From: Bryum argenteum
Taxonomy: Eukaryota > Streptophyta > Bryopsida > Bryales > Bryaceae
Reading direction: 5' to 3'
Length of the DNA stretch: 64,000 bases
Assembly: GCA_037043015.1 (NCBI GenBank)
Contig: CM073323.1
Location: 7,068,001-7,132,000, forward strand
Below the pieces are notes generated by a model. It did no database searches. It was not told the DNA's origin and saw only the letters and a list, made by a program, of their open reading frames with translations. A program made the position numbers and the translations under genes. Below, in pieces: positions 23,025 through 34,037 of the stretch; the first letter of the stretch is position 1, and every line of letters begins with the position of its first letter.

Positions 23025-25540
23025 CTCTTCCGATGGGCGATGTGGCCACTTTAGATTGTACTACACTCTCATGGTACCAATCTCATTGCACTCAAAAGCT
23101 CACATTCTTACTCCCAATCCAACAGTTTCCAACATCAAGGAATTGAATGTACTAGTTTCTGAGTTGCTTAAGAATGCAAATGGAAGCTCTTGAAGCTGCA
23201 ATGGCTTGGCAAATCTGAGCCGCCTTGAAGTAATTGAGCTAAAAAAGTCGTAGAGACTAAGCAGTAGTGCTAAGAGGAGGATAGAAATGAGTTTGGGGAT
23301 GAGAGGGGAATGAAGGCAATAGAGGGAAGTTTAAACCAAACGGTTGTGGCTCAGGCGGTTAGTGTGTAACCGTCCGGTGAACTCCACAACCCCCTCCCCG
23401 TCACTGTGGATGAATGTATATGCCAACATTCATTACCTTTTAGTGCTCTCCGTGAATGTGCTTGCAGTTTTTCATTCATGTTGTTCCCCTGTGCGTGCGT
23501 GTGGTGGTTTTTCATCCAACTAACCGAGGCAGAGCCAGTTACAACCGGTTTTCTCATGTGGGCGGCTACGAGCTGGTTTACAACCTGTCCACATCCAACT
23601 GGAAGGATGTAAAACCTGAAAGGAAGATAGTGCAAATTTAGTATGGCAAATATGTAGTGAAGTTAGCAGTTTGAGCAATTTTTGTGCATGGGCGCACGAA
23701 GTGAGGTGTTGTGCCAATTGGAATCATCATTTTTGGATTTTTCTGAGATTTGTTGTGAATTTTTGAAGTTGGATTGTTGTTGCTCTAGAAATGGCATATT
23801 CTAGAGTGTTAATTATGAGTATGTCGATGAACATTTTGTACTTTTAGAATAATGATGAACTGTGAGCTCTAGGGGTTAACGCACATGACATAAAATAGTA
23901 ATAATCCACTAGATTCAATAACCAAGGAGATACATAATAGCTTTTAAATCTTTTGAAAGTGTCAAAAGTGTTGATGAAGGTGAGTTGTTTTGATCTATCT
24001 ATGTAGTCTTATGATGAGCTTAATAAAATTAATGTGGATGTACATCTGAGTCATGAAGCCTCATAGATTTTGAGATCGTAGTGTAATTATTCTAGAGGAG
24101 GATTACTAAAGTTGATCATTCTACTTTGGAGTGGTAATGCTATTTTAACTTTTAACGTCAAAAAACGACAGAACAATATGATGGATGAAATCGCTTGGAT
24201 TGGGTCCTAAATCAAGTCTAGTTTGTGTGGTAAAAATTGCATACCCATACAATGAAATATGAATTAATAAAATGCATTTTAGTGAAGGCAGAGCTCTTGT
24301 TTTTGGATTTTCAAACATGGGACATGTTTTACTATTGCAAGTCAATAATGTGGAATCCAATTAAGATTTTCATAAATTTCTTTTAACTAAAAGGTGATTG
24401 GATTTTATCTCACATTTGTACTTATGTAAAAAATCACGAAAGATCAAAATATTATGTTACCAAAGGTAAAACTTGCACCATGTATCAAAACCAAAAGTTC
24501 CTTTCACAAAATTACATGTCACAAATTCATACCAAATTGGATAGATATGAAATTTTTACACCTCAAAACAAAATTCTGATTCAAATCCAACCCAATTTTT
24601 TTTTGCTGAAAAAAAATTTCAAATGAAGAAATCGTACCTTTTCAACAAGTTATACAGAATGTCAAATTTTGACATTTGGGGTCAAAAGCTAAGGACAGTG
24701 TTCACCACCTTATCGAAGGTGACCACAAGGGTTGAGAACCTGGGACTTTGGGACAATTATTTATTAGTCCAAGTGTACAGTACATGAGTCACGGTCAGAG
24801 GGATAGCAATCGGAAATTCTATAGAATTGTGCAAGTCAATAGAAATGATCCATTCCAGCAGATGTCGTGTTGCCTTACAAATGTGTACGTTTCCTCCTGT
24901 TCATTGAATTTGTTGACCAGTGTGCATATGCCACTTTGGACTTCTTTCTTGACGCTGTCTGTCCTTTGGGTACGATCATTCATGAAGTCCAGTCACACCA
25001 TCTACGTAATTATCCTCTTACTTGATATTGTATCAATTTTTGACTCTTCCTAATTTTCTGTAGATTCAGTTTCATATATGATTATGTTGATTGATTGTTT
25101 CACTTCTCTACCTATTTAGGGTATTCCCAAAGCACTGGCTAAAAGGACAAGACTCGCTACATTTAGCCTTGCTACCCGAGAGAAAAATGTAGATGTAACG
25201 GCCCCACTACTCATTCAACTTCTACTCAAACGCGTGGATTCCTTCAAGTTAACTTGACTTTTGATATATTTCATTTAGTGGAAAACCCCAAAACACTTGA
25301 GCTACAAGTACTTTGAAGAGTTTGAAGAGTGGTGGAAAGCAAAAATGTAACAAGGTCATTTAGCAAGTCCGTTGGGGAAGGGTGTGGATTCCAAGCTGTT
25401 AGGAATGCCCTAACATATTTAAATATTGAGATATTTACTTTGAATAAAAATAAATACCACTCTTGAGATTTTTTATAGAATTTTTTCGGTGTTATATAAA
25501 TTTAGTAGTGATTTTGATTGAAAAGACCTAGTCCTCACCA
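23025..25540. other. Noncoding spacer: upstream of the fusion gene, then AT-rich dispersed repeat
   Basis: 23025-23400 is probably the promoter of the minus-strand fusion gene; a hairpin sits at about 23357-23378 (GCGGTTA..TAACCG). 24100-24700 is an old dispersed repeat related to 12300-12500. An open frame at 24748-25053 resembles no family. No gene supported. Confidence 0.5.
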
Positions 25541-25580
25541 ATCACCAATTCCTAGGATGACCAATAACAATATAATGACA

Positions 25581-25640
25581 ATAACAAGCAATAACAAGCA
25601 ATAACAAGCAATAACAAGCAATAACAAGCAATAACAAGCA
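25581..25640. repeat. Tandem decamer, 10 bp x 6
   Basis: Six perfect ATAACAAGCA units. Noncoding microsatellite-type array. Confidence 0.97.
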
Positions 25641-25671
25641 ATTCCACTTGGGATTCGCCTTCGTTTCGCAT

Positions 25672-25806
25672 GGGGCTTGCTTGGAAACGACGGATTTAGG
25701 GGCCTGCATGGAAATGTGGATCTTAAGAGCTTGCTTGGAATCCATGGTTTCAGGGGTCTGCTCAGAAACTAGGGCTTTGGAGGTCTGCTCGGAAACGGGT
25801 GTTCTT
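25672..25806 (-). repeat. 27-bp x 5 degenerate minisatellite (nine-residue repeats if translated)
   Basis: Five consecutive 27-bp units such as GGGGCTTGCTTGGAAACG, with 5-10 differences between them. On the minus strand they stay open and read as nine-residue repeats around VSEQT, DSKQA, ISMQA and VSKQA, inside a 159-codon frame (26021-25542). The frame runs into the decamer array and has no recognisable domain. It may be a fragment of a repeat-containing coding sequence, or chance. Confidence 0.6.
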
Positions 25807-26167
25807 AAGTCTATAATAGAGTGATGAATGATGAAAGATTCATGAAGATTGGAACCGCCTTCAGCAGCTAGCTGGTGCCCGGAAAGTGCACGACGAATCT
25901 CCAGCACTTCACTTGTGCCAGAGCATGTGACCGACCCAACGCACAACCAAAAGCGCTCAATAAAATACCCTACCGTGGTAACCAGGAACTTTACGAGAAC
26001 CTCCCTCTGTAGGTTTCGCAAGGGGAGTCACCGACACATGCCCTGCCACGAAACTGACCCAGCAGCCTTTGTGCACAGCAGCGCAACAGCCCTACTCCAG
26101 TACCAGTGCCAGCTTTACCGTAAGATCGACACTTGTGCGCCAGATGGACGATACACTGTCTTTCCTG

Positions 26168-26174
26168 TATAAAT
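26168..26174 (+). promoter_or_regulatory. TATA box, EGF-like gene
   Basis: TATAAAT within CTGTATAAATCTTTC, about 340 bp upstream of the ATG at 26513. Transcription would start near 26200. GTTGCAG at 26491-26497 could be the acceptor of a leader intron. Confidence 0.45.
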
Positions 26175-26512
26175 CTTTCAAACATCCATGTTGTTTTATA
26201 TACACACACGCTCCGATCGAAGACGCACCGGAGCAAGCAAGGCGAATACACTGAATCCAGCTATCCGCTCTTTCTCGATCGATTCATCTGTCTGCTGCAG
26301 ATTTTCATGTACGTGATCGGTGGAGTCAGTTTCGATCGTGTATACAATCTCATCGATTGGTTTGTTGAGTTGGTTTTTCCCCCGCTTGCTGGTGTGAAAG
26401 ATTACCGGTGGTGTGCATGATCTTCGTTATTAGGAGACTCTTTGTCGTTGTTAATTTTGGGTCCTCTCTCATCCTTGCTTTTTTCTGGACGTTGCAGAGA
26501 CTGAAATTAATC

Positions 26513-27267
26513 ATGGCTGGGTGGACATGGAAGATGGCGGTCCTCGTGACCGTCATGGCTATGTTGGCTATCTTGGAATACCACGTCGCTGAAGCACAAG
26601 GTACAATTCTCTCTTTCAATGAATCTATACATCAATTCAATGTAAACAATCATCTGGTGCTGTGTCCTCCCAAAAACTAGTCACTTGAAGCTGAATCGGT
26701 GAATCTGAAACGACCCCACTCCATGAAACCTCCTGGCTTTGATCTAGGTGTAATCGAATACAACCCGAGCTTGCTTCTTGGTAGATGAAGAGATAATTCT
26801 TCTACAAATTATATTTTTAATGAATAAGATGGATTGTGAGAAAATACTGAGTTGTCGAGAATTGTGCAGCAGTGAATGATCCATGTACGCAGTGCGCTGT
26901 GAATGCATACTGCTACCGAACATACACCCGCAACTTCTGTGTATGCCGGCGAGGATACTCCGGAGACGGCTACACAGGAACCGGCTACTCAGGCTGTACG
27001 AGAAACAAGCTGCGGACATGGCAAGTGGTGATATCGATCATAGGCTCAGTGATCGGTGCGCTTCTCATCTTGTGCTTGTGTCTGGCGTGTCTCAAGAACT
27101 GTATTGCGAGGCGAAGAGGTCGTGGTCCGACCATGGCGCAACAGGGCGGTGAGCCCGTGTATGGGTACCCTCAACAGACGCCTTATCCGCAGTCGCAGCA
27201 GGGCGTCCCCATGTCCGCGTACGAAAACAACAACCAGAAGGTGCCTGGGCCTGCAGGCGTGGTGTAG
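26513..27267 (+). CDS. Small EGF-like single-pass membrane protein
   Basis: Two exons, 26513-26600 and 26870-27267, give 161 aa. Residues 1-29 are a signal peptide (MAVLVTVMAMLAIL core). About 32-71 form a compact Cys-rich module (DPCTQC..CYR..FCVCRRGYSGDGY..GC) resembling an EGF-like domain. About 77-101 are a transmembrane helix (VVISIIGSVIGALLILCLCL), followed by a basic stop (RRRGRG). The cytosolic tail is rich in Pro, Gln and Tyr. The layout is that of a small cell-surface protein. I do not recognise a named plant family and assign no function. An upstream in-frame ATG at 26408 would destroy the signal peptide and probably lies in the leader. Confidence 0.75.
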
Positions 27268-27954
27268 AGTTTTTTTCATTGATTTTCTAGCTAGCCCTTG
27301 TTTTGTACAATATCACGGCGGCAGTTTTCTTTTCTTCAGCGGTTGTGGCACGAATATTTTTCTTTTCTTTGTGCATTTTTGAGCTTCTATAAATAATTGG
27401 ACTGGCCACAAGTTTTGTGCTGCTACCTACAATGTTCTCTTTCTTATTCTGTTTTCTACAATGTCAGAAATTTCGTTTGATCAGAAGAAATGACCATGAA
27501 AAAAGAGTACAGTTTGGGGTTTCTGAAGTGTTATGCTTGGATGTTCCAATATGTAATAACGAATATGCACCTAAACTGGCTTCTATCGAAAAACAAGCAC
27601 CCCCAATTGCCACTTCTCCTTCAGTCGGAGCACTCGTGAATGGTATAGTAATGTGAAGCAATGGAATGTGAAGTAAACCCGTAAAATTACAAAGTTTCAA
27701 TGAGCGTATGAGAAATCTTTGACATGATCTTGTTGAATTCTGCGGGAAAAAACAAAATATTGAAAGTAGCTCTGCAATATGAACCCTGGAGAGGTGTGGA
27801 TAAATGCTGATGCATTCTCTAAGACGACAAGAATCTACATCATTTCAACATGTATATGAGAAGTCTTAATCCAAAATGAACTTGTACAGTAAATTAATAG
27901 AGAGAGGTCATTGATGTGAAAGAGTCGTTAGCATACTTCCAAACCAGATCACTC
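27268..27954. other. Intergenic: 3' region of the EGF-like gene
   Basis: T-rich sequence after the stop is probably a 3' untranslated region. Small open frames at 27417-27656 and opposite are not recognisable. Nothing else seen. Confidence 0.5.
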
Positions 27955-28454
27955 CCAAATCGAATCTGCTACACCGGCTTCTTCCATAGTAGCATCTGAG
28001 TTATACTCCGAAGTGCGGTTTGCTCATGGTGCGGTGACGTTCTTCTTTGGCTTCCTTCACTTGGGAACTGCAAAAGACCATAAAAGCTTTATAGAGTGGC
28101 TCATCACAAAATCTACGTTGGCCTCGAGCTGTCCGGAAGTCCAAATTGCCACCCTACAAGCTTCCCGGAGTTTTGATCTTTGATAAAAAAGTGGAATGAC
28201 TTCTTCTGCATTATCATTTGATCTCCATGTAATATAGAGGGTTCGCTAGCTCAAAATAAGCTATTCCAAGAGCTCCTCATTCGCTTTGTCCACAACCATG
28301 GCATCTTTGGTCGATTGACGAGGGTGACAAATTAAGGAATTCTAAGAGCTCCTTGTCCGCTACATCCACACCCATGGCATCTTTGGTTGATTGGCGAAGG
28401 TGTTGATTGGCGAAGGTGTGGAGATCGAATTGATTGCTTTTCACGGGGGCCATG
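27955..28454 (-). pseudogene. Decayed copy of the UBA-UBX gene
   Basis: On the minus strand this region resembles the C-terminal half of the UBX gene at 11247-11885. Conserved blocks include ACRVAIW (ACRVGIR in the intact copy), SIKLLWSF (SMKLLWSF) and, in another frame, a block ending near MEEAG. A stop follows WSFAVPK, the frame shifts, and the segment for the FHFIQVIPG strand is deleted. The upstream half is barely recognisable. No intron is apparent, so it is either a second retrocopy or a decayed duplicate. Confidence 0.75.
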
Positions 28455-29133
28455 GTCTATGTATTGCTATAGGTCATTTAGAAGGGTCACAACATTGACG
28501 ATACCTTGGCATGAATGCATTTTCTGTCCACTTATTCAGTTATACAGTCAATAACTAAAATAGAAGGGACCTCGGACCTTCACCATTTCTTCTATATGAT
28601 CGTATACTTGCCCTAGTACAAACAAGGTATCAATAATAGCTTTCATTTGTCCCCCGGGTAACTTGTGTGGCGATTCTACGTGTGACTTGCAAATATTAAG
28701 CTTGACTGCAAATTCACCGATACCCACTTCCCTTTGAATCAAGTCTCCGTAAATGAGAAAAAGCATACCATGTCACAAAGCATGCCACATTGAACATGAT
28801 TCACAAAAGGGGCATGAAAGGTGTTTTTTCGACACAAAGCATAAACGCGTTGTTTCTGATTCTCAACAAAATCTCCAGAGCATAACAAACCTCGTCTTCT
28901 ACTGCAATGGGTTGCTAACAAGGCCGAAAATCAGCAGTGTAGGTTAAACACCATTTCATTGCACATCACAAATCCTTTGTTTTCCTTCAGGATTTCACCG
29001 ACACAAGCCAATCCGACAGCACAAATCAACACTGGGTAACAACACGAGACAGTATCCGTAATGTAAAGTGATAGATTGAAAGCTTAATTACAGTCTAAAA
29101 AGGGTTTGATAATGTAAAGAGTGTAAATCTGCC
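28455..29133. other. Intergenic, no supportable gene
   Basis: Two minus-strand frames (28921-28739 and 28766-28548) lie end to end and might be fragments of one broken coding sequence. I recognise no domain. The last part is the 3' flank of the gene ending at 29134. Confidence 0.4.
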
Positions 29134-30282
29134 TCAAATTCTCTTCTTCTCCTTCAGTTTGTACACGTCTGGCTCGAAGTGACTGGGCTTGCTGGGCTTC
29201 GCCATCTCCATTCCAATGAAAGCAAAGATGAAGAGGACTGTGTACAGGAAAAGATAGTCTTGCTGCACAACAAGGAGAGGATCAGAATCAACCACCCACA
29301 GAAACGAGCAGCTTCGTAGTAAATTATCACCATACTTACGTTGATACCGGAGTAAACTCCAACAGCTAGACCAGGAAGAAACAGCCACGATATAGCCCCT
29401 GCAATTACACAAAAGAATGTAGAGCTTCAATCCCTGGAGAATCTTAAACAGAATGAGCATATTGCCGGTGAACGATTCCCCTCTATCACCTCGTTCACAA
29501 ACAGAAGCTTTTCTTACGCTTGTGCATCATATACACATTTAAGAGGAATACTGACCTATGTACATTCAAAATCACACTAGAATTTTCTACGTACTAATCT
29601 TATGACCTATTCATTTCCACATTCACACTTCAATTCTTAGCATACTCGCCTAGCTTTCGATATCAGTGACAGATATGCTGTTGACTATGGATTCTTCTTG
29701 TTGTCTTAGGAAGGCAGAGGTCTGATGGATTTTCGAGCTTACCTTGGGCACCAGTAGGTCCGCCAGACGATTCAAAGACCTCCTTGATACCTTCCCACCA
29801 AGTACCTGCAAGAAAAGACCGCTTGAGCTACGAAGCCAATGCGGAACAAAATTTTAAAAAAGGTTCGTGAGAAAGATTACCATCGTCACCCTCGTGCCAG
29901 CTATGTGCACCATCAACCTTGCCCCACGGAAATGTCCCATCAATTTCCTGCAGACATGAACCCAATTGTCGCTCAGAAAAAAATAAAATGCGGGAGGGGA
30001 CTAGAATCGCAAACCTAAGAGTTGGGAGCTCACCATCTCCATGCCAACGGTTTCGTGGATGTCGCGGTAATCTTCCTCGAGATCCGGCTCTACACCGGCG
30101 CTGCCTCCAGCTCTGAGAACGACTGAGCGCTTGTTCTTGCGAGCGTAAGCTCGTAGAAGTGGAGATTCGAAGTGGGGAGTGCTGGTGCTGGTGGAGCAGA
30201 CATTGGTGCCCGTTCGCGGCGCCGCGAGGCAGACGGTGGAGAGGCACGCCATAGCTGCTCCTGCTGCTGCTGATCCTGCCAT
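29134..30282 (-). CDS. Chloroplast-targeted small membrane protein, function not recognised
   Basis: Five exons, 30282-30034, 29947-29881, 29805-29743, 29398-29340, 29262-29134, give 188 aa with phases closing. Residues 1 to about 60 are Ala/Ser/Thr/Arg-rich with no acids, a typical chloroplast transit peptide, ending near VVLRAGG. The middle is hydrophilic with a W-rich stretch (GTWWEGIKEVF). Two hydrophobic helices follow: about 122-142 (ISWLFLPGLAVGVYSG) and about 147-165 (YLFLYTVLFIFAFIGMEM). The tail is basic (KLKEKKRI). The layout suits a thylakoid or envelope protein of two transmembrane helices. I cannot name the family. The start is the first ATG that preserves the transit peptide. 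Confidence 0.82.
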
Positions 30283-30349
30283 TGTGCGACGAAGCTTGGC
30301 CGCAACCTGGTGGAGAAGGAATGGCCTCGCTTCCCATATCGGTTGATTA

Positions 30350-30364
30350 CCTCTTTAATGTCAC
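30350..30364 (+). promoter_or_regulatory. 15-bp element shared with the COA6-like/mTERF promoter
   Basis: CCTCTTTAATGTCAC lies 68 bp upstream of the chloroplast protein's start codon. The same 15 bases occur at 34939-34953 and, inverted, at 35019-35033. See findings. Confidence 0.4.
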
Positions 30365-32550
30365 CCTCTCTATTGTCACTTCTTCCGGTGTCTTTTGTTG
30401 GCTTTAGAGTGGAAATATCTTGCTTTCAGCAACCAAGTTATAAAGTTGCTTCATGTGTATGTACTATGAAATTTTCATCCGTTGTTATTAGTGTGATTAC
30501 TAGTACTTTTATCGATTTGTACTCAGAAAAATGTTAAACTTTTTATATACATATAGTCTATAATCAAGAGCATTCATGTGCTATTGTGCTCTATAGGCCT
30601 CCTTCGATTCATTTCATAAATATGATGATAATGTAAAATTCATGGTAATACCCCCTTCAAATTGTACTTCACTTCATCTCACAATGTTACTAGTCAAAAA
30701 AACAATAGTCAAAAAATTATATTGCAAACTTGATCTAGTCAATTACATTTTGAAAGATCAAACCAATAAGTTTTAATTTAAAAGTCCTGGCTAAAAAATT
30801 GTCCTTTAAGGTATGATGTTCCAAAACAACACATTTTTTTTACTGGCAAGGTCGTTTGGGAATGGTCAAAGGAATCAAATTTTGAGAATGTAGAAAGTAC
30901 GTAAAGCTTTGGATCAGTTGATATCATAAATTTTGATTTTTTCTTGAAATAGTTGTCTCTCTATATGTTCAGGTGAATAGTTTATGTTTTTATGACATTA
31001 TGATCTTGAGGACTATGGGTCGGATATATGTTTATAATGATACTAATAATCAAATGTAAAAAATATCCAAGTTCAAGCTCTTACCGGTTTAACAAAAGCA
31101 ACCATCAAAATTTACAAGAGCAAGCATCAAAAATTTGCACAATTTTTTTTGCTTCAACTTTGAACATCATAATCTCAAAATTGGTATAGATCCAACAATT
31201 CTAATTCAACATGATGTTAGTACACGCATGTAGTTATTTTAATGATATTACAATTGGAAATATCAAAAATGTAAAAATTATGGAATTTTACCTCAATTTG
31301 TATTAAGTGGTAAAAAATCGTAGTTTTTGGTTTTGAAGGTTCAAGAACATGGTTGGTTTTTTAGGAGTTAAGTTAGTGTTGTAGGTTTTCTAGAAATCTA
31401 CATGTTGTTGTAGGGTTTCAACACATAAGGTTTATGTCATGGCAAGCCAATTATTAGAATGATGACAAGATTGATCTAAGGATGAAGCCCAACAATATTT
31501 TATTTGAAAGTTTATTGGTTGAAATAATTTGGGTATATCTTTTGCGATGATATTCTTATACATTCTTATACAATAAAACACATGGTTCTTGAGAAGCTAT
31601 ATTTCCTTTATTGACTATTTAAATTTAACAATATCAATTTGGTTGAATTTCACTTACAGTTTAGTATTTGTCGTAGAAACCATTGGATTTCAATGCATAG
31701 GGCCTAGTTGTCTCTCTACATATCAACGCATATAGTTTATGTTTTTATGACATTATGATCTTCGGGACGGCGGGTTGGATTCGGCTCCATGATGGGTTGT
31801 TGGAAGCGGAATTTTTGTAGGGGTGCGCGCAAGAATAAATTGCACATCGGATCGACGAATTCCAAGATATTTAGTTTCAAAGTATTGACCTCAAAAATTT
31901 TGAAAATTATTTGTATGATTATGGCAACGTCGAACTTTATTTGTACAAGCATGGCAACTTATCTTTTGCACAGGTGTTGGGTTATGTTGAAAGGCTATTA
32001 TTTAACTCTAGGATTTTTTTATTACTATTTATGCAAACTATCATAAAGTAAAATGATGAAGATAAGATATTCAGATCTCCAACATATATTCTTACGGTAG
32101 CCTAATGTAAATCTGATACCATGTGGATTAGAATTGATGTTATGGGGCCTCAAAGATCATATTGCATTAAAAGATCACAAAACTATACTATTTTTCATTT
32201 TAGAATAGGAATGTTATTACCTAACACAGTGCAATCAAAAAATCTTCAACTAGAAATTTATTGACGTTCATCTCATAGACACCCTCGTATACAAAAAAAT
32301 GATATGTGTATACCAAAAATACTCCAGGACACTCAGGGGTGCACAAAAATATGTTACAGAATTGAATTAGAGATGTGATACAAGAAGCAAAATTGTGTCT
32401 GCCAAAGCATGAAGGGGTTAATAGTTTCATGTCATTTGTATGGCCCATTGGTGTGATGACCTGGGGCATGCATAGATTGAACGAACACTCTATTCACGCC
32501 TGCCTCTAAATAGGTTGGAGTTCCTCTTCTTCTTTTCATATGAATATGGC
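30365..32550. repeat. AT-rich dispersed-repeat spacer
   Basis: No gene seen. About 30950-31030 and 31707-31783 are direct-repeat relatives (shared core GTTTATGTTTTTATGACATT). 31575-31690 resembles 12660-12780. Open frames at 31737-31952 and 32221-32469 resemble nothing known. Confidence 0.5.
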
Positions 32551-32562
32551 CTCTGCTTGCAT

Positions 32563-32571
32563 TTAGGGTTT
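32563..32571. promoter_or_regulatory. Telo-box-like motif upstream of the J-protein gene
   Basis: TTAGGGTTT, the reverse complement of the plant telo box AAACCCTAA, lies about 140 bp before the start codon at 32710. Telo boxes are typical of plant genes for translation and growth. Confidence 0.5.
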
Positions 32572-32709
32572 AAACAACAAAGGCAGAGCTTTGTCTGTGT
32601 TCTTTTGCTTTTCGTTCTCCGCTCGCGTGTCTTGTCAACTTCACAACATTGCCTTGCCCTACTCGGTCCATTGTCTCTTCCCTTTGTCGAGTTTTAACGG
32701 ACGGTGGCC

Positions 32710-33450
32710 ATGGCAGAGGCGCTCAGCGCCGAGGACGCTCTTCTCAAGGATTTTTTTGCAGAAGTGAGTGATGTGGTGCGCGATAACGAAGTTGTTCGAG
32801 TCCTCGGCTGCTTCAAGCTCAACCCCTTCGAGCATCTCAATCTGCCCTTCGATTCGGACCAGGACGACGTTCGCCGACAGTACCGCAAATTGTCTTTGCT
32901 CATTCATCCTGACAAGTGCAAACATCCTCAGGCGAACGAAGCATTTGCCGCCCTCGCTAAGGCGCAGCAATTGCTTTTGGATCCATCGGAGCGAGACTAC
33001 ATCGTGTCCCAAATCAATTCGGCTCGCGATGAGTTACGGAGCGAGCGTCGGAAGAAGTTGAAACGTGACAATGCCTCCAAGATCAAGTCTATGGTAGATG
33101 AGGGCAAATCAGAGAAGGGCATTGAGCTGTCAGACGAGTTTCGGCAGGCGTGGAAGATGCGTGTGAGGGAATTGTTGACAGAGCAGGAGTGGCGACGCCG
33201 GAAGTTGAGCATGCGGATTTCGGAAGAGGAAGGCCGCGTGAAGAAAGAGGAAGAGGATACACGGGAGATGTGGAAGAATAAGCGGGAGCATGAGGCGAAA
33301 TGGGAAGAAACCAGAGAGACTAGGGTTTCGAGTTGGCGAGATTTTCAAAAAGGCGGTAAGAAAGCGAAGAAGGGGGAATTGCGTCCTCCGAAGCTCAAAA
33401 CCGAAGACCCTAACAAGTCGTACGTGCAACGGCCCGTGAAGAAAGGTTGA
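32710..33450 (+). CDS. J-domain protein, DNAJC8/SPF31-like
   Basis: Intronless, 246 aa. Residues about 38-100 form a J domain with the catalytic HPD at 66-68 (LIHPDKCKH), the loop that stimulates Hsp70 ATPase. The rest is a long, highly charged Lys/Arg/Glu helix ending in a basic tail (QRPVKKG). This arrangement, with the J domain preceded by about 35 residues and followed by charged helices, matches DNAJC8/SPF31, a spliceosome-associated nuclear J protein. The start is the ATG at 32710; a GTG six bases upstream is in frame but not a plausible start. The assignment is from overall layout. Confidence 0.85.
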   Translation: MAEALSAEDALLKDFFAEVSDVVRDNEVVRVLGCFKLNPFEHLNLPFDSDQDDVRRQYRKLSLLIHPDKCKHPQANEAFAALAKAQQLLLDPSERDYIVSQINSARDELRSERRKKLKRDNASKIKSMVDEGKSEKGIELSDEFRQAWKMRVRELLTEQEWRRRKLSMRISEEEGRVKKEEEDTREMWKNKREHEAKWEETRETRVSSWRDFQKGGKKAKKGELRPPKLKTEDPNKSYVQRPVKKG

Positions 33451-34037
33451 GACCTCCTTCTTCTACCTGGTAGCTCCTTTTCTTATGTACAATACTGTAA
33501 ACTTCTTAACCATCTCAAGCCCCTCATTCAAAGATCGTAAATGCCTTGATCAAACAGGAGAGCACCTCCAGTTCGTAATTGTCAGACGTGAGTGTAGATT
33601 TTCATGGTCTTAGAAGTGATAGGATCTGCAGTGACGCTTTTGAAGATGATTGTTCAAAGTCCCTCTCCATTTCAAAAATTAGGGCCAAGAGGCTAGCGAT
33701 GGGATCGTGAGAAGTGCTTGCAGTTCACTCAGTGAGCATTTGCCTCATCATTTTTGTATGCATGTAAAACAACATCATTTCATATCAAAGTTCAATATCT
33801 ACCATGAGCATTAGCAAAAATATCAAATGGGGTACTTGAGTGCTTAATACGATATAATGGGAACGCTCAAATCTCTGCATGGAGGTAATTCAAGTACCAG
33901 AGATGCTCACGAGTCTTTGTGAAAGATCTCGTAAGCTTTCTTCATATTAACCAAGAATCCCCCACTGTACACAATGCAATGCTCAAACATGCTCGGCATT
34001 ATTCTACGGTTCTACCATAGCCAGCCAAAGATGACGA
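33451..34037. other. Intergenic between convergent gene ends
   Basis: 3' flanks of the J-protein gene (+) and the COA6-like gene (-). No repeats or open frames of note. Confidence 0.5.

Noticed and set aside
23341-23405. tRNA-like stretch (TGGCTCAGGCGGTTAG) upstream of the fusion gene
   Set aside because: An A-box-like sequence is present but no B box, and the stretch folds as a simple hairpin rather than a cloverleaf.
24748-25053. 101-codon plus-strand frame
   Set aside because: No domain, low-complexity surroundings, no promoter or splice evidence.
25581-25806. CRISPR-like array (short repeats with regular spacing)
   Set aside because: The decamers have no spacers and the 27-bp units are contiguous; this is eukaryotic nuclear DNA.
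28548-28921. Two adjoining minus-strand frames that might be a broken gene
   Set aside because: No motif of any family seen; insufficient to call even a pseudogene.
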